From the NCBI RefSeq assembly GCF_025460805.1, contig NZ_JAMXFJ010000004.1:23633-87632 (forward strand): 64,000 nucleotides of DNA, given 5' to 3'. This document shows, piece by piece, positions 27,381 to 38,252 of the stretch. The notes under the pieces were generated by a model. The model saw only the letters and a list, made by a program, of their open reading frames with translations. It was not told the DNA's origin and made no database searches. Each line of letters begins with the position of its first letter. The stretch's first letter is position 1. A program made the translations under genes and the position numbers. This stretch comes from Microvirga sesbaniae. Its GTDB lineage: Bacteria; Pseudomonadota; Alphaproteobacteria; Rhizobiales; Beijerinckiaceae.

Positions 27381-28220
27381 TTAGGCCGCCGCGCGCTTTG
27401 CCACCGAGCGCACGCCGTCGCTCAGTTCCTTCACCAGCTTCGTGACCGCCTCGATGCTGCCTGCCGTTGCGCGACCCTCGGAATCCAGGGTGCCCTTCAG
27501 GGCGTCGATGAGGGCCGAGCCCACCACGACGCCGTCGGCCCCCTGGGCGACCGCGGCCGCATGCGCCCCGCTCTTGACGCCGAAGCCCACCACCACCGGC
27601 AGGGGCGTATGGCGCTTGATCCGCTCCACGGCCGTGGCGACCTTGCCGAAATCCGGGGTCGCCGCGCCGGTGATGCCGGTGATCGAGACGTAATAGACGA
27701 ACCCGGCCGTGTTCCGGAGAACCGCCGGCAGGCGCCTGTCGTCGGTGGTCGGGGTGGCGAGCCGGATGAAGGCGAGCCCGGCCTTGAGCGCCGGCAGGCA
27801 CAGCTCGTCGTCCTCTTCCGGCGGCAGGTCGACGACGATCAGGCCGTCGACGCCGGCCGCCTTCGCGTCGGCCAGGAAGCGGTCGACGCCGTAGACGAAG
27901 ATCGGGTTGAAATAACCCATGAGGATCACGGGGGTGTCCTGGTCGTCGGCCCGGAAGCGCCGGACGAGGTCGAGGGTCTTGACCGTGTCCTGCCCGACCT
28001 TGAGCGCCCGCAGGCCCGCCGCCTGGATGGCCGGACCGTCGGCCATGGGATCGGTGAAGGGCAGCCCGAACTCGACGATGTCGGCGCCGGCCTTCGGCAG
28101 GCTCTTGAGGATCGCGAGCGAGGTCTCGGGATCCGGGTCGCCGGCCATCACATAGGTGACGAGGGCGGCGCGGCCCTCCTGGCGGCATTGTTCGAAACGG
28201 GCTTCGATGCGTTGGGTCAT
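27381..28220 (-). CDS. trpA: Tryptophan synthase alpha subunit
   Basis: A 279-aa TIM barrel that cleaves indole-3-glycerol phosphate. Catalytic E50 and D61 lie in [15 protein letters not shown]. The phosphate-binding GFGVKSG loop is near 190-200. It is separated from trpB by 92 nt and from accD downstream by about 160 nt with no gene. It forms the alpha2-beta2 complex with TrpB. Confidence 0.97.
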   Translation of the reverse strand: MTQRIEARFEQCRQEGRAALVTYVMAGDPDPETSLAILKSLPKAGADIVEFGLPFTDPMADGPAIQAAGLRALKVGQDTVKTLDLVRRFRADDQDTPVILMGYFNPIFVYGVDRFLADAKAAGVDGLIVVDLPPEEDDELCLPALKAGLAFIRLATPTTDDRRLPAVLRNTAGFVYYVSITGITGAATPDFGKVATAVERIKRHTPLPVVVGFGVKSGAHAAAVAQGADGVVVGSALIDALKGTLDSEGRATAGSIEAVTKLVKELSDGVRSVAKRAAA

Positions 28221-28312
28221 GGGCGGGTCTTTAGCATGGGAGGGAGACAGGGCAAACCAATAGCATGCACGGTTTCCCCGCCCCCGGGGACGGGGCTCGG
28301 ACCGCGCCCCCG

Positions 28313-29533
<1,221 letters not shown>

Positions 29534-29588
29534 GGCCTGTCCTGCCTTGAAGGTCTTGAAGGCACGCCGGAAGGACGTGCCGTCTGAA

Positions 29589-30251
29589 TTAGGGGTGGGC
29601 AGCGGCGAAGGCTGTCCGGGCGGCCCTGATGAAGGCCTCGATCCTGGCCGGATCCTTGAGGCCCGGACCGCTTTCCACCCCGGACGACACGTCGACGGCC
29701 TGCGGCTTCGTGAGCCGGATCGCCTCCGCCACGTTGTCGGGGTTGAGCCCTCCTGACAGCATGAAGGAAAGTCTGGGGTCAAGTCCGTTCAGGAGCCGCC
29801 AGTCGAACGAGATCCCGTTGCCGCCGGGCAGGGCCTCGGGCGTGCGGGGCGGCTTGGCGTCGAGCAGGATGTGGTCGACGCCGCCGGCATAGGGGTGAAG
29901 CGCCCGCAGATCCGACGCCTGCGCGATGCCGACCGCCTTCATGACCGGCCGTTTGACCATCGAGCGGATCTCGGCGACGCGCTCGGGCGTCTCGCCGCCA
30001 TGCAGCTGGATCAGGTCGGGGTTGAGCGCCTCGATGGCCTGCGCGATGGCCTCGTCGGTCGGATCGACCAGCAGCACCACCCGCTGGGCGCGGCCACGGG
30101 CCTGGATCGAGAGACGGTGCCCGAGATCCAGGCTGACATGGCGGGGGCTCTTGGGGAAGCGCACGAAGCCCACCATGTCGGCGCCTGCTCCGAGGGCGAC
30201 ATCGAGGGTTTCGGGCGTGGAGAGCCCGCAGATTTTGATCAGGTTATCCAT
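29589..30251 (-). CDS. trpF: Phosphoribosylanthranilate isomerase
   Basis: A 220-aa TIM barrel. Catalytic Cys is in IKICGLST near residue 7, and the catalytic Asp region is in [23 protein letters not shown] is the phosphate-binding segment. ATG 30251 gives the standard N-terminus. The 6-nt spacing to the ornithine cyclodeaminase-like gene upstream implies one transcript. TrpE/G/D/C genes are not in this window. Confidence 0.95.
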   Translation of the reverse strand: MDNLIKICGLSTPETLDVALGAGADMVGFVRFPKSPRHVSLDLGHRLSIQARGRAQRVVLLVDPTDEAIAQAIEALNPDLIQLHGGETPERVAEIRSMVKRPVMKAVGIAQASDLRALHPYAGGVDHILLDAKPPRTPEALPGGNGISFDWRLLNGLDPRLSFMLSGGLNPDNVAEAIRLTKPQAVDVSSGVESGPGLKDPARIEAFIRAARTAFAAAHP

Positions 30252-30256
30252 AAGGG

Positions 30257-31207
30257 CTATTTTACAACGCTTTTCAGCGAGCGCCACACCAGCATCGCCG
30301 CAGCCAGATCCTCCAGCGCCGCACCCACGGATTTGAACGCCGTGACGGCCTCGCGGTCGCGAGGGGGCGCGTGCCGGCACAGATCCGCCAGGGTGCCGCG
30401 GATGTGGCTTTCAGCGATGGCGCCGCTGTGGAGCGCAACAGCCACGTCGCCGCCCTCGGTCTTGGCGGCCGGCGTGTCGATATAGACCTGCGCGCGCCGC
30501 AGGGCCTCGTCGTCGGCCTCGCGCATCTTCAGGTTGAACGCGCCCACGAGATCGAGATGCGCGCCCTGCTTCAGCCAGCCCCCCTTGACGATCGGGGCGG
30601 TCGAGAGCGTCGCGCAGGAGACGAGATCAGCCTGCCGCACGGCGGCCTCCAGATCCGTGACGGCGGTGACGGGCAATCCCTCGCGGGCGAGCTCGTCGGC
30701 AAGGCTCCTGGCCTTGGCGTCGTTGCGGTTCCAGAGCGCCACCTCGCGGATCGGGCGCTGGCTCAGATGGGCGCGGATCAGGAACGGCGCGAGCGCGCCT
30801 GCCCCGACCATCACCATGCGGCCGGCATCCTGGCGCGCCAGATGGCGGGCCGCCAGCGCGGAGGCGGCGGCGGTGCGCCAAACCGTCAGGCGGGTTCCGT
30901 CGAGCACCGAGACGGGCGCGCCGGTGGCGCCGTCCATCAGGAGATAGGAGCCCATCACGCTGGGCAGGCCCCTGGCGCCGTTCTCGGGAAAGACCGACAC
31001 GATCTTCACGCCGACGAACCCGTCCCGCATGGCGGGGCCGGTCCAGGACGGCATGAGCAGGAGCGTGCCGTGGGCGCCCGGCCGCTCGATCTCGTGGTGA
31101 TGGCGCACCGGCGTCACCATGTCGCCGCGAAAGGCCTCGGCGAGGGCATCGATCAGGGCAGGAAAGGACAGGACCCGATCGATCTCGGCGGAGGATACGA
31201 CGCGCAT
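30257..31207 (-). CDS. Ornithine cyclodeaminase / mu-crystallin family protein
   Basis: A 316-aa Rossmann-fold protein. NAD(P) motif VGAGALAPF is near 125-133, and VGVKIVSVFPEN and the later LVGAFN segment are family features. Relatives are ornithine or lysine cyclodeaminases, alanine dehydrogenases and pyrroline-2-carboxylate/piperideine-2-carboxylate reductases; sequence alone cannot decide among them. It lies just upstream of trpF and 9 nt after the LapA-domain gene, so it is embedded in the trp-lap block. Confidence 0.8.
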   Translation of the reverse strand: MRVVSSAEIDRVLSFPALIDALAEAFRGDMVTPVRHHHEIERPGAHGTLLLMPSWTGPAMRDGFVGVKIVSVFPENGARGLPSVMGSYLLMDGATGAPVSVLDGTRLTVWRTAAASALAARHLARQDAGRMVMVGAGALAPFLIRAHLSQRPIREVALWNRNDAKARSLADELAREGLPVTAVTDLEAAVRQADLVSCATLSTAPIVKGGWLKQGAHLDLVGAFNLKMREADDEALRRAQVYIDTPAAKTEGGDVAVALHSGAIAESHIRGTLADLCRHAPPRDREAVTAFKSVGAALEDLAAAMLVWRSLKSVVK

Positions 31208-31216
31208 GGAACTGTC

Positions 31217-31576
31217 TTAGAACCTGGGGCCGGGGGACGAGGGCACCGTGGCCGGCAGCGTGTTGCCCGAAGCGCCCTGCGACTTGAGGCGCTCGGTCTC
31301 ATAGCGCAGCTGGCGCGCTTCGCGGCGCGACTGCCGTCCCTTGCGACGGTTCTTGCCCTGGGCGAGCCAGCTCGCGGTGCCGCCGATGATCACGCCGAGC
31401 ATGACGGCCGCGAAGATCACGGCGAACAGGGGCAGCTGCGTGGCGAATTCCGGCGCCTCCTGCGAGAACGGGTCGAGCGACAGCGTGACCGGCGCGCGGT
31501 TCGCGACCGCGAGCAGAACGACCAGGATGGCCACCGGCAGGAGAATGAGCGCCTTCAGGAAGCGAATCACGAACAC
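31217..31576 (-). CDS. LapA-domain (DUF1049) membrane protein
   Basis: A 119-aa protein with two transmembrane helices at about 7-25 and 49-70 (FAVIFAAVMLGVIIGG). A strongly basic segment follows (KNRRKGRQSRREAR) and then a short coiled region. The ANRAPVTLSLDPF loop is characteristic of LapA/YciS proteins, which assist lipopolysaccharide assembly control in enterobacteria. Its place downstream of ihfB is conserved across Proteobacteria. Confidence 0.8.
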   Translation of the reverse strand: MFVIRFLKALILLPVAILVVLLAVANRAPVTLSLDPFSQEAPEFATQLPLFAVIFAAVMLGVIIGGTASWLAQGKNRRKGRQSRREARQLRYETERLKSQGASGNTLPATVPSSPGPRF

Positions 31577-31624
31577 CTCTCATGAATGACTTCAAGGATC
31601 ATGGACAAGGACCGTGGGCAGACC

Positions 31625-31939
31625 TCACTGCGCGGCCGCGGCCTTGAGCACCTTCGGGGCCGGAGCATTGAGCCGCTGCCGCATTTCCTTGCCCGTCTTG
31701 AAGACGGGAACGACCTTTTCGGAGATGGAAACGGCCGCACCCGTGCGCGGGTTGCGGCCCGTACGGGCATCGCGCTTCTTCACCGAGAACGCACCGAAGC
31801 CGCGCAGCTCGACCCGATCGCCTCTGGCGAGCGCGTCCGCGATCGTATCGAGGATGGCGTTCACGATCTTCTCGACGTCGCGCTGATAGAGATGCGGGTT
31901 CTGCTCGGCGATCTTGAGCACCAGTTCGGATTTGATCAT
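31625..31939 (-). CDS. ihfB: Integration host factor subunit beta
   Basis: A 104-aa DNA-bending protein that heterodimerizes with IhfA. It begins [12 protein letters not shown]. The beta-arm signature [12 protein letters not shown] carries the intercalating proline, and the ELRGFGAF core is intact. A lysine/alanine-rich C-terminal tail extends past the enterobacterial end. It sits 26 nt after sppA and shares the rpsA-ihfB-lapA neighbourhood seen widely in Proteobacteria. Confidence 0.95.
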   Translation of the reverse strand: MIKSELVLKIAEQNPHLYQRDVEKIVNAILDTIADALARGDRVELRGFGAFSVKKRDARTGRNPRTGAAVSISEKVVPVFKTGKEMRQRLNAPAPKVLKAAAAQ

Positions 31940-31965
31940 GGAGTGGCTATATCTTTGACGTTGCT

Positions 31966-32931
31966 TTATTTTTCCGAAGGTTGCCAGACAGCCAGGAGGC
32001 CGTCAAGTTGCGCAATCTCGGCATGGGACGATGTCCTGCGTAAGGTTTCGGCCACGCGCTCGAATCCGAAGAGGTCGGCAACCGTCGCGCTCATGGCGAA
32101 GAGGGAGAGATCCCGGTCGCTGCTCGGCTTCCAGTCGCGAATCGGCAGATCCTTGGCAACACCCTTGTTCTGCTCCAGCCAGGCGACCGCGTCGCGCTCG
32201 CCGCCGATCCTGTCGACGAGCTTCATGGGTACGCCCTGACGGCCGCTGAAGACCTGGCCGGTGGAGGCCGCAGCCAGCTCGCCCTCGTTGAGCCGGCGAC
32301 GCTCGCGCACCAGAGCCTTGAACCAGTCATAGGTGTCGTTGACCACCGCCTGCATGGCCGCGCGGGCCTCCGGCGAGGTCGGCTTGAACGGGCTCGGCTC
32401 CGCCTTGAGCGGCGAGGATTTCACCTCCTCCAGCTTCACGCCGACCTGGCCCATGAGGCCGGACAGGTCGGGATACTGGAACAGCACCCCGATGGAGCCG
32501 ACGAGCGAGGTCTCGCGGGCGACGATGTAGTCGGTGGCAATCGCCGTGATGTAGCCGCCGGACGCCGCCGTGCCGTCCACGAAGGTGACCACGGGCTTCT
32601 TCTCGCTGAGCCGGCGGATATTGCGGTAGAGCTCCTCGGAGCCCGTCGTGGTGCCGCCGGGGCTGTTGATGGAGATCACGACGCCGGAGACCGCGCTCGA
32701 ATCGCCCACGCGCTGCATCAGGTCGGCCAGGCGCTGGTTGCCGGTGATCACGCCGTCGACGGAGATCCGCGCGATCTGGCTCTGGATCGCCCCGTAGCCC
32801 GCCCGGTCCGCGGCGGCGTAGCCGAGGGCGGCCACGGCGGCGATCAGGCCGGAAAATCCGGCGACGCGCCAGAAGGACAGCTTGCGGCGCAGACGGCGGC
32901 GGTCGGCGATGGCTTCGGCATCGATGGACAT
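31966..32931 (-). CDS. sppA: Signal peptide peptidase SppA (short S49 family)
   Basis: A 321-aa inner-membrane protease that degrades cleaved signal peptides. One TM helix at about 22-44 follows a basic N-terminus. Nucleophile S124 lies in DGTAASGGY, and the general-base lysine is likely in [12 protein letters not shown]. The single catalytic domain is typical of the short, tetrameric or octameric SppA class rather than the 67-kDa E. coli form. ATG 32931 was chosen because the frame upstream carries 63 unconserved residues. Confidence 0.92.
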   Translation of the reverse strand: MSIDAEAIADRRRLRRKLSFWRVAGFSGLIAAVAALGYAAADRAGYGAIQSQIARISVDGVITGNQRLADLMQRVGDSSAVSGVVISINSPGGTTTGSEELYRNIRRLSEKKPVVTFVDGTAASGGYITAIATDYIVARETSLVGSIGVLFQYPDLSGLMGQVGVKLEEVKSSPLKAEPSPFKPTSPEARAAMQAVVNDTYDWFKALVRERRRLNEGELAAASTGQVFSGRQGVPMKLVDRIGGERDAVAWLEQNKGVAKDLPIRDWKPSSDRDLSLFAMSATVADLFGFERVAETLRRTSSHAEIAQLDGLLAVWQPSEK

Positions 32932-33146
32932 CGATTCGTCTCTTGCTGGTTCCAGGTCGGATGAGAAGGGCAGCACCCTAGAGCGCTTCGGACGCAATTT
33001 CCAGGTGGCGAACGTGAATCCGCCGTGGCTGAAAATGCCTCCGCGCGCAAGCAGATAGGGCGGAAAGGGAGATGGCCAACAAAAATCGGCTCGGGATAGC
33101 GGGCCCGAAGACAGACCCAAGCTCCCGGGCCGGCGCCTCCCTGGTC

Positions 33147-33228
33147 ATGGCCGGGCGTGTCCCGGCCATCCCGGTGACGTGAAGCGCCGCGGTTTTTGGA
33201 TCGGGATCACCGGCACAAGGCCGGTGAT
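33147..33228. repeat. REP-like element, copy 1
   Basis: Palindromes at 33147-33169 (ATGGCCGGG...CCCGGCCAT) and 33206-33228 (ATCACCGGC...GCCGGTGAT) are separated by a 36-nt spacer containing GAAGCGCCG. Start-to-start distance is 59 nt. Same design as the copies at 40609 and 48140. Confidence 0.85.
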
Positions 33229-33251
33229 GCCAGGTCGAGCTGAGCTCGCAA

Positions 33252-33285
33252 ACAAAAAAATCCCCGGGCTTTTCAGCCCGGGGAT
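33252..33285 (-). terminator. Terminator of rpsA
   Basis: On the minus strand CCCCGGGCT pairs with AGCCCGGGG (33262-33270 with 33275-33283) and is followed by seven T (33254-33260). Confidence 0.92.
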
Positions 33286-33313
33286 CCATCCGTCTCCGAC
33301 GTGCGGAGGCCGA

Positions 33314-35014
33314 TTACTTCTTGTCGGTGCGGGCCTTGAGGGCGGCACCCAGGATGTCGCCGAGCGACGCGCCCGAATCGGTCGAGCCGTACTGGGCCAT
33401 GGCCTCCTTCTCCTCGGCGACCTCGAGGGCCTTGATGGAGACGGTGACGCGGCGGGCCTTGCGGTCGAACTGCGTGACGCGGGCATCGAGCTTCTCGCCG
33501 GGGGCGAAGCGCTCGGGGCGCTGGTCGGCGCGGTCACGAGCGAGCTCGTTGCGCTTGATGAAGGTGGTGAGGTCGGTGTCGACGATCTTCACCTCCAGGC
33601 CGCCGTCCTTCACCTCGAGAACCTCGCAGGTGACGATCTGGCCCTTCTTGATCTCGCCGGCTTCGGCGAAGGGATCGCCCGCAAGCTGCTTGATGCCGAG
33701 CGAGATGCGCTCCTTCTCGACATCCACGTCGAGAACCTGGGCGCGCACGACGTCGCCCTTCTTGAAGTCGTCGATGACCTGCTCGCCCGGACGGTTCCAG
33801 TCGAGGTCCGAGAGGTGGACCATGCCGTCGACGTCGTTCTCGAGACCGATGAACAGACCGAACTCGGTCTTGTTCTTGACCTCGCCTTCGACTTCGGTGC
33901 CGACCGGGTGCTTCTCGGCGAAGGCCTCCCACGGGTTCTGGAGCGTCTGCTTCAGGCCCAGCGAGATACGGCGCTTCACCTGGTCGACCTCGAGGATCAC
34001 GACCTCGACCTCCTGAGAGGTGGAGATGATCTTGCCCGGGTGGACGTTCTTCTTCGTCCAGGACATCTCGGAGACGTGGATCAGGCCTTCGATGCCGGGC
34101 TCGAGCTCGACGAACGCACCGTAATCGGTGATGTTCGTGACGCGGCCCTTCAGCTTGGCGCCGACCGGATAGCGGGCGGCGATGCCCTCCCACGGATCGG
34201 CCAGCAGCTGCTTGATGCCCAGCGAGATGCGGTGCGTCTCGTGGTTGATCTTGATGATCTTCACCTTCACCGTCTGGCCGATGGTTACGACCTCGGACGG
34301 ATGATTGACGCGGCGCCATGCCATGTCGGTGACGTGCAGCAGGCCGTCGATGCCGCCGAGGTCAACGAACGCACCGTACTCGGTGATGTTCTTGACCACG
34401 CCGTCGATGACCTGACCCTCTTCGAGGTTGGCCACGAGCTCGGAACGCTGCTCGGCGCGGCTCTCCTCGAGAACCGTACGGCGCGACACGACGATGTTGC
34501 CGCGGCGGCGATCCATCTTGAGGATCTGGAACGGCTGAGCCACGCCCATGAGCGGGGTGACGTCGCGCACCGGACGGATATCGACCTGCGAGCGGGGCAG
34601 GAACGCCACGGCGCCGTCGAGATCGACCGTGTAGCCGCCCTTGACCTGGTTGAAGATGGTGCCGTTGACGCGCTCGCCGGCCTCGAAGGCCTTCTCGAGC
34701 TTCACCCACGACTCTTCGCGGCGGGCCTTGTCACGGGAGATGACGGCCTCGCCCAGCGCATTCTCGATGCGCTCGACATAGACCTCGACCTCGTCACCGA
34801 CATTGACCGTCTGGTCGCGGTTCGGGCCGGCAAATTCCTTCAGGGCGACGCGACCTTCGGTCTTGGCCCCGATATCGATGACCGCGACGTCCTTTTCGAT
34901 CGCGACCACCTTGCCCTTCACGACCGAGCCTTCGCTGATCTCGGAGGTGCGGAAGGATTCTTCGAGCAGGGCCGCGAAATCTTCACGGCTCGGCTGTTGC
35001 AAAGCTGCAGACAT
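33314..35014 (-). CDS. rpsA: 30S ribosomal protein S1
   Basis: 566 aa. Six S1 RNA-binding repeats are visible, with their hydrophobic beta-barrel cores beginning near residues 25, 110, 195, 280, 365 and 455 (for example DYGAFVELEPGIEGLIHVSE). It holds mRNA on the small subunit. ATG 35014 follows a clear AGGAG on the minus strand; nine extra upstream residues in frame are unconserved. In many Proteobacteria cmk lies directly upstream, but here the upstream gene is an unrelated secreted gluconolactonase-like protein. Confidence 0.98.
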   Translation of the reverse strand: MSAALQQPSREDFAALLEESFRTSEISEGSVVKGKVVAIEKDVAVIDIGAKTEGRVALKEFAGPNRDQTVNVGDEVEVYVERIENALGEAVISRDKARREESWVKLEKAFEAGERVNGTIFNQVKGGYTVDLDGAVAFLPRSQVDIRPVRDVTPLMGVAQPFQILKMDRRRGNIVVSRRTVLEESRAEQRSELVANLEEGQVIDGVVKNITEYGAFVDLGGIDGLLHVTDMAWRRVNHPSEVVTIGQTVKVKIIKINHETHRISLGIKQLLADPWEGIAARYPVGAKLKGRVTNITDYGAFVELEPGIEGLIHVSEMSWTKKNVHPGKIISTSQEVEVVILEVDQVKRRISLGLKQTLQNPWEAFAEKHPVGTEVEGEVKNKTEFGLFIGLENDVDGMVHLSDLDWNRPGEQVIDDFKKGDVVRAQVLDVDVEKERISLGIKQLAGDPFAEAGEIKKGQIVTCEVLEVKDGGLEVKIVDTDLTTFIKRNELARDRADQRPERFAPGEKLDARVTQFDRKARRVTVSIKALEVAEEKEAMAQYGSTDSGASLGDILGAALKARTDKK

Positions 35015-35336
35015 AGGTTCTCCTGAATGGCCCTCGTTCAAAGGGGCAACGCCGGCGGCTCGTGTTAACGGGCCGTTTCCAGCCGCCGCTGCCCGAGGAC
35101 GCCCCTTTTAGGGCCATGTCCAGGGCATGCCGCTCTCCTGAGCGGGCCGGCGTATCATCGACGGATGGAAACGCTTGATCCGGCAAGACTTTTCGGGACG
35201 CCACAAGGGCGCGGAACACGCGCCCTACGCTTGATAAACCGTCAATGTCCTGTCGGATGGGGGTTCTTGTATCCCATGTGGCCCCGGATCACAAGACTTT
35301 CAAGGATTTGCGCGGATCCCGCGGCGGCCCGGCTCC
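35015..35336. promoter_or_regulatory. rpsA leader and promoter region
   Basis: A 322-nt gap upstream of rpsA. It contains a stem AGGGCGCG/CGCGCCCT near 35207-35227 and a long GC-rich leader that may mediate S1 autoregulation. I could not assign a convincing -35/-10 pair. No gene is seen. Confidence 0.45.
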
Positions 35337-36572
35337 TCACCCGGGCCCGGCCCCCTGCGTGTTCACGTAGACCGCGTAGAGCGACTGGCTCGCGGCCATG
35401 AACAGACGGTTGCGCTTGGGCCCGCCGAAGCAGATGTTGCCGCACACCTCGGGCAGGCGGATGCGCCCGATGAGCTTGCCCTCCGGGGTCCAGACGGTGA
35501 CCCCGTTGTAGCCGACCGCCCGGCCGGCATTGCTCGAGGCCCAGAGATTGCCGTCCACGTCGCAGCGCAGCCCGTCGGGCCCGCATTTCACCCCGTCGAT
35601 CACGCAGTCCGAGAACAGCCGGCGGTTGGAGAGCCGGTTGTCGGTGCCCACGTCGAAGACGTGGATGTCGCCCTTGCCGCCCGGCCCCGTGTCGCCCGGG
35701 CCCTTGCCCGTGCTCGCCACGTAGAGCCGCTTGTAGTCGGGCGAGAAGCACAGCCCGTTCGGATCGGGAACCTGGTCCTCCGTGACCACCAGGTCGACGC
35801 GGCCGCTCGGGTCGATCCGGTAGCAGTTCGTCGGCAGCTCGCGCCGGGCCGTGCCGATGCCGGCCGCCTGGCCGAGCCTCGGGTTGAGCCGCCCGCCCGC
35901 ATTGCTCGGCCCGCCCTGCACGTCGGGCGCGCCCTCGTAGAGCTGGCCGCCATAGGGCGGGTCCGTGAACCAGTAGCTGCCGTCGGGGTGGGCCACCACG
36001 TCGTTGGGCGAGTTGAGGCGCTTGCCCTCGAAGGAATCGGCCAGCACCGTGACGGAGCCGTCGAGCTCGTAGCGGACGACGCGCCGGGTGAGGTGCTCGC
36101 AGGAGAGCTGGCGGCCCTGGAAGTCGAAGCTGTTGCCGTTGGAGTTGTTCGACGGCAGGCGGAACACGCTCACGCGGCCGTCGTCCTCCAGCCAGCGCAT
36201 CTGGCGGTTGTTGGGGATGTCGCTCCACACGAGATAGCGCCCCTGGGCGTTCCAGGCCGGCCCCTCGGCCCAGAGCGTTCCGGTCCACAGGCGGGTGATG
36301 GCGCTGTTGGGCTGGGCGTATTGGTTGAAGAGCGGATCGACCGTGATCACGTCCGGGTCGGTGAAATAGGTGGTGGGGGCGCCCCGGGGGCTGAAGTCGC
36401 GCGGGGGATTGGTCACGGTGCTGGGCGGCTGCGCGGGAGCCTGGGCCAGGGCGCGGCCGGAGCCCGCCCCCAAGGCCCCAGCTCCCAAGGCCCCTGCTCC
36501 CATGGCGGTGATGAGACTGCGTCTGGACAGGACAGCACGGTTCCCGCCCGGTGCATGGCGTTGCGAAGTCAT
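35337..36572 (-). CDS. Tat-exported SMP-30/gluconolactonase-like protein
   Basis: A 411-aa six-bladed beta-propeller lactonase relative. A twin-arginine signal is evident: SRRSLITAMG, then an Ala/Gly-rich hydrophobic stretch and ALAQA near 40-44, so it should act in the periplasm. EGPAW, NSPNDVVAHPDG, YWFTDPPYG and DPNGLCFSPD are SMP-30/Gnl metal-site motifs. It may open sugar-acid lactones, which would fit the periplasmic sugar dehydrogenase further on, though it is not in one operon with it. Confidence 0.85.
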   Translation of the reverse strand: MTSQRHAPGGNRAVLSRRSLITAMGAGALGAGALGAGSGRALAQAPAQPPSTVTNPPRDFSPRGAPTTYFTDPDVITVDPLFNQYAQPNSAITRLWTGTLWAEGPAWNAQGRYLVWSDIPNNRQMRWLEDDGRVSVFRLPSNNSNGNSFDFQGRQLSCEHLTRRVVRYELDGSVTVLADSFEGKRLNSPNDVVAHPDGSYWFTDPPYGGQLYEGAPDVQGGPSNAGGRLNPRLGQAAGIGTARRELPTNCYRIDPSGRVDLVVTEDQVPDPNGLCFSPDYKRLYVASTGKGPGDTGPGGKGDIHVFDVGTDNRLSNRRLFSDCVIDGVKCGPDGLRCDVDGNLWASSNAGRAVGYNGVTVWTPEGKLIGRIRLPEVCGNICFGGPKRNRLFMAASQSLYAVYVNTQGAGPG

Positions 36573-36724
36573 GGATACCTCCCTGTGTCGGCGTTCTTGT
36601 CGCCCACGGGTCAGCCCGACCGCGAGTCTCGCTTGGGGATTAGAATCTCATATTTCCGCCGCGCCGGAACTGCTCTTAGGAGGGATCGACAGGCCCGCCG
36701 CGGCAGGCGGGGCCCGAAACGAAT

Positions 36725-36753
36725 CACCCTCCGCTTCAGGGAAGCGGAGGGTG
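36725..36753 (-). terminator. Hairpin downstream of the MHS permease gene
   Basis: Perfect 13-bp arms at 36725-36737 and 36741-36753 with a 3-nt loop, about 35 nt past the permease stop. The tail on the minus strand is only weakly T-rich, so termination is likely but not certain. Confidence 0.55.
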
Positions 36754-36786
36754 CGAATGGATCGGCCGAGGCCGGCGAGCCGTTTC

Positions 36787-38100
36787 TCAATCCTCGTGGA
36801 TCAGGCTGTGCTGGCGGGTGTCCCGCATGCGCAGGTAGACGACGAGCGAGACGGCGATCATGGCGGTCACGTACCAGAAGAAGCCGTATTCGATCCCGGC
36901 CTGCTTGAACCACAGCGCCACGTACTCGGCCGTGCCGCCGAAGACCGTGTTGGCGATGGCGTAGGGCAGCGCGACGCCGAGAGCCCGAATATGGGCCGGG
37001 AACATCTCGGCCTTCACCACTGCGTTGATCGACGTGTAGCCGGTGACGATCACGAGGGCCGCCAGGCTGAGGGCGAAGGCCATGTACGGGTCCTTCGTGC
37101 CGGCGAGCGTCGAGAAGATCAGGTAGGTAAACAGGACGCCGAGGATGCCGAAGCCCACCATCAGGGGCTTGCGGCCGATCCGGTCCGATAGGGCGCCGGC
37201 CGCCGGCTGCAGCAGCATGAAGACGAACAGGGCCGCGGCCGTGATCTGGCTCGCCGCCTCGCGGGAGAAGCCCGAGGTGTTGACCAGGAACTTCTGCAGG
37301 TAGGTGGTGTAGGCATAGAAGGCGAGCGTGCCGCCGGCGGTGAGCGCGATCACCGTGAAGGCCTCGCGCGGGTACTTCGTGAACAGCGCCAGGCCGCTGG
37401 AGCGGGGCGCCTTCGTGCCCTCGGCCTGCGTGCCCTGCGCGTTCTTGTAGGATTCCGTCTCGGCCAGACCCCGGCGGAGATAGAAGACGAGCACGGCCAG
37501 GATGCCGCCGATGAAGAACGGGATGCGCCAGCCCCAGGTCTCGATCTGCTGCTCGGACAGGAAGAGCTGCAGGATCAGCAGCACGGCGAGCGCGATGAGC
37601 TGGCCCGAGATCAGCGTCACGTACTGGAAGCTCGAGAAGAAGCCGCGCCGGCTCCTGCCTGCCATCTCGCTGAGATAGGTGGCGCTGGCCCCGTACTCGC
37701 CGCCGACGCTGATGCCCTGGAGCAGGCGCGCCAGGACCAGGACGATCGGGGCGAACACGCCGATCCGCTCGTAGCCGGGCGTGACGGCGATCATCAGCGA
37801 GCCCGTGCACATGAGCGTCACCGACAGGGTCAGGCCGGCCTTGCGGCCCTTCCGGTCCGCATAGATGCCCATGATCCAGGCCCCGATGGGGCGCATGAGA
37901 AACCCGACCGCGAAGACCGCGGCGGCGTTCAGGAGCTGGGCGGTCTGATCGCCCTTGGGAAAGAAGATCGGGGCGAAATAGAGCGTGAAGGCGGAATAGA
38001 CGTACCAGTCGTACCACTCGACCATGTTGCCGGCCGATCCGCCGAGGATCGATTTGAGGCGGCCTTTCTGGTCGGCGACAGTGTTTTTCATCAACATCAT
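36787..38100 (-). CDS. MFS permease, metabolite:H+ symporter (KgtP-like) family
   Basis: A 437-aa protein with about twelve membrane segments. Cytoplasmic loop motif GIYADRKGRK lies between TM2 and TM3 and a repeat DRIGRKPL between TM8 and TM9. The start of the fold, GNMVEWYDWYVYSAF, and RLLQGISVGGEYG are hallmarks of the MHS family (alpha-ketoglutarate, citrate, proline/betaine, shikimate). The closest impression is an alpha-ketoglutarate permease. The start lies in a run of Met codons (38100, 38097, 38091); 38100 is given, but any of them may be used. Confidence 0.85.
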   Translation of the reverse strand: MMLMKNTVADQKGRLKSILGGSAGNMVEWYDWYVYSAFTLYFAPIFFPKGDQTAQLLNAAAVFAVGFLMRPIGAWIMGIYADRKGRKAGLTLSVTLMCTGSLMIAVTPGYERIGVFAPIVLVLARLLQGISVGGEYGASATYLSEMAGRSRRGFFSSFQYVTLISGQLIALAVLLILQLFLSEQQIETWGWRIPFFIGGILAVLVFYLRRGLAETESYKNAQGTQAEGTKAPRSSGLALFTKYPREAFTVIALTAGGTLAFYAYTTYLQKFLVNTSGFSREAASQITAAALFVFMLLQPAAGALSDRIGRKPLMVGFGILGVLFTYLIFSTLAGTKDPYMAFALSLAALVIVTGYTSINAVVKAEMFPAHIRALGVALPYAIANTVFGGTAEYVALWFKQAGIEYGFFWYVTAMIAVSLVVYLRMRDTRQHSLIHED

Positions 38101-38252
38101 GCGTCTTGTTTTCCAACGGGGACACGCGCTCCCGGGAGAGGAGCGCATGGCGTGAGGGTGAGGATGCAAGGATTTCGGACGGGGGCCGGCGATTGGCGTC
38201 TCGCCGCGGCTTCATCCCGTCGGGGTCGACGGAGAGCCAGCTCGACCGTGGG

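Larger units (their letters stand above)
32932..33313. other. sppA-rpsA intergenic region
   Basis: A 382-nt gap holding a two-palindrome REP-like element (33147-33228) and the rpsA terminator (33252-33285). No gene is seen. Confidence 0.7.

Noticed and set aside
29534..29588. trp attenuator leader
   Set aside because: No Trp-rich leader peptide or alternative hairpins seen around trpF or trpB.
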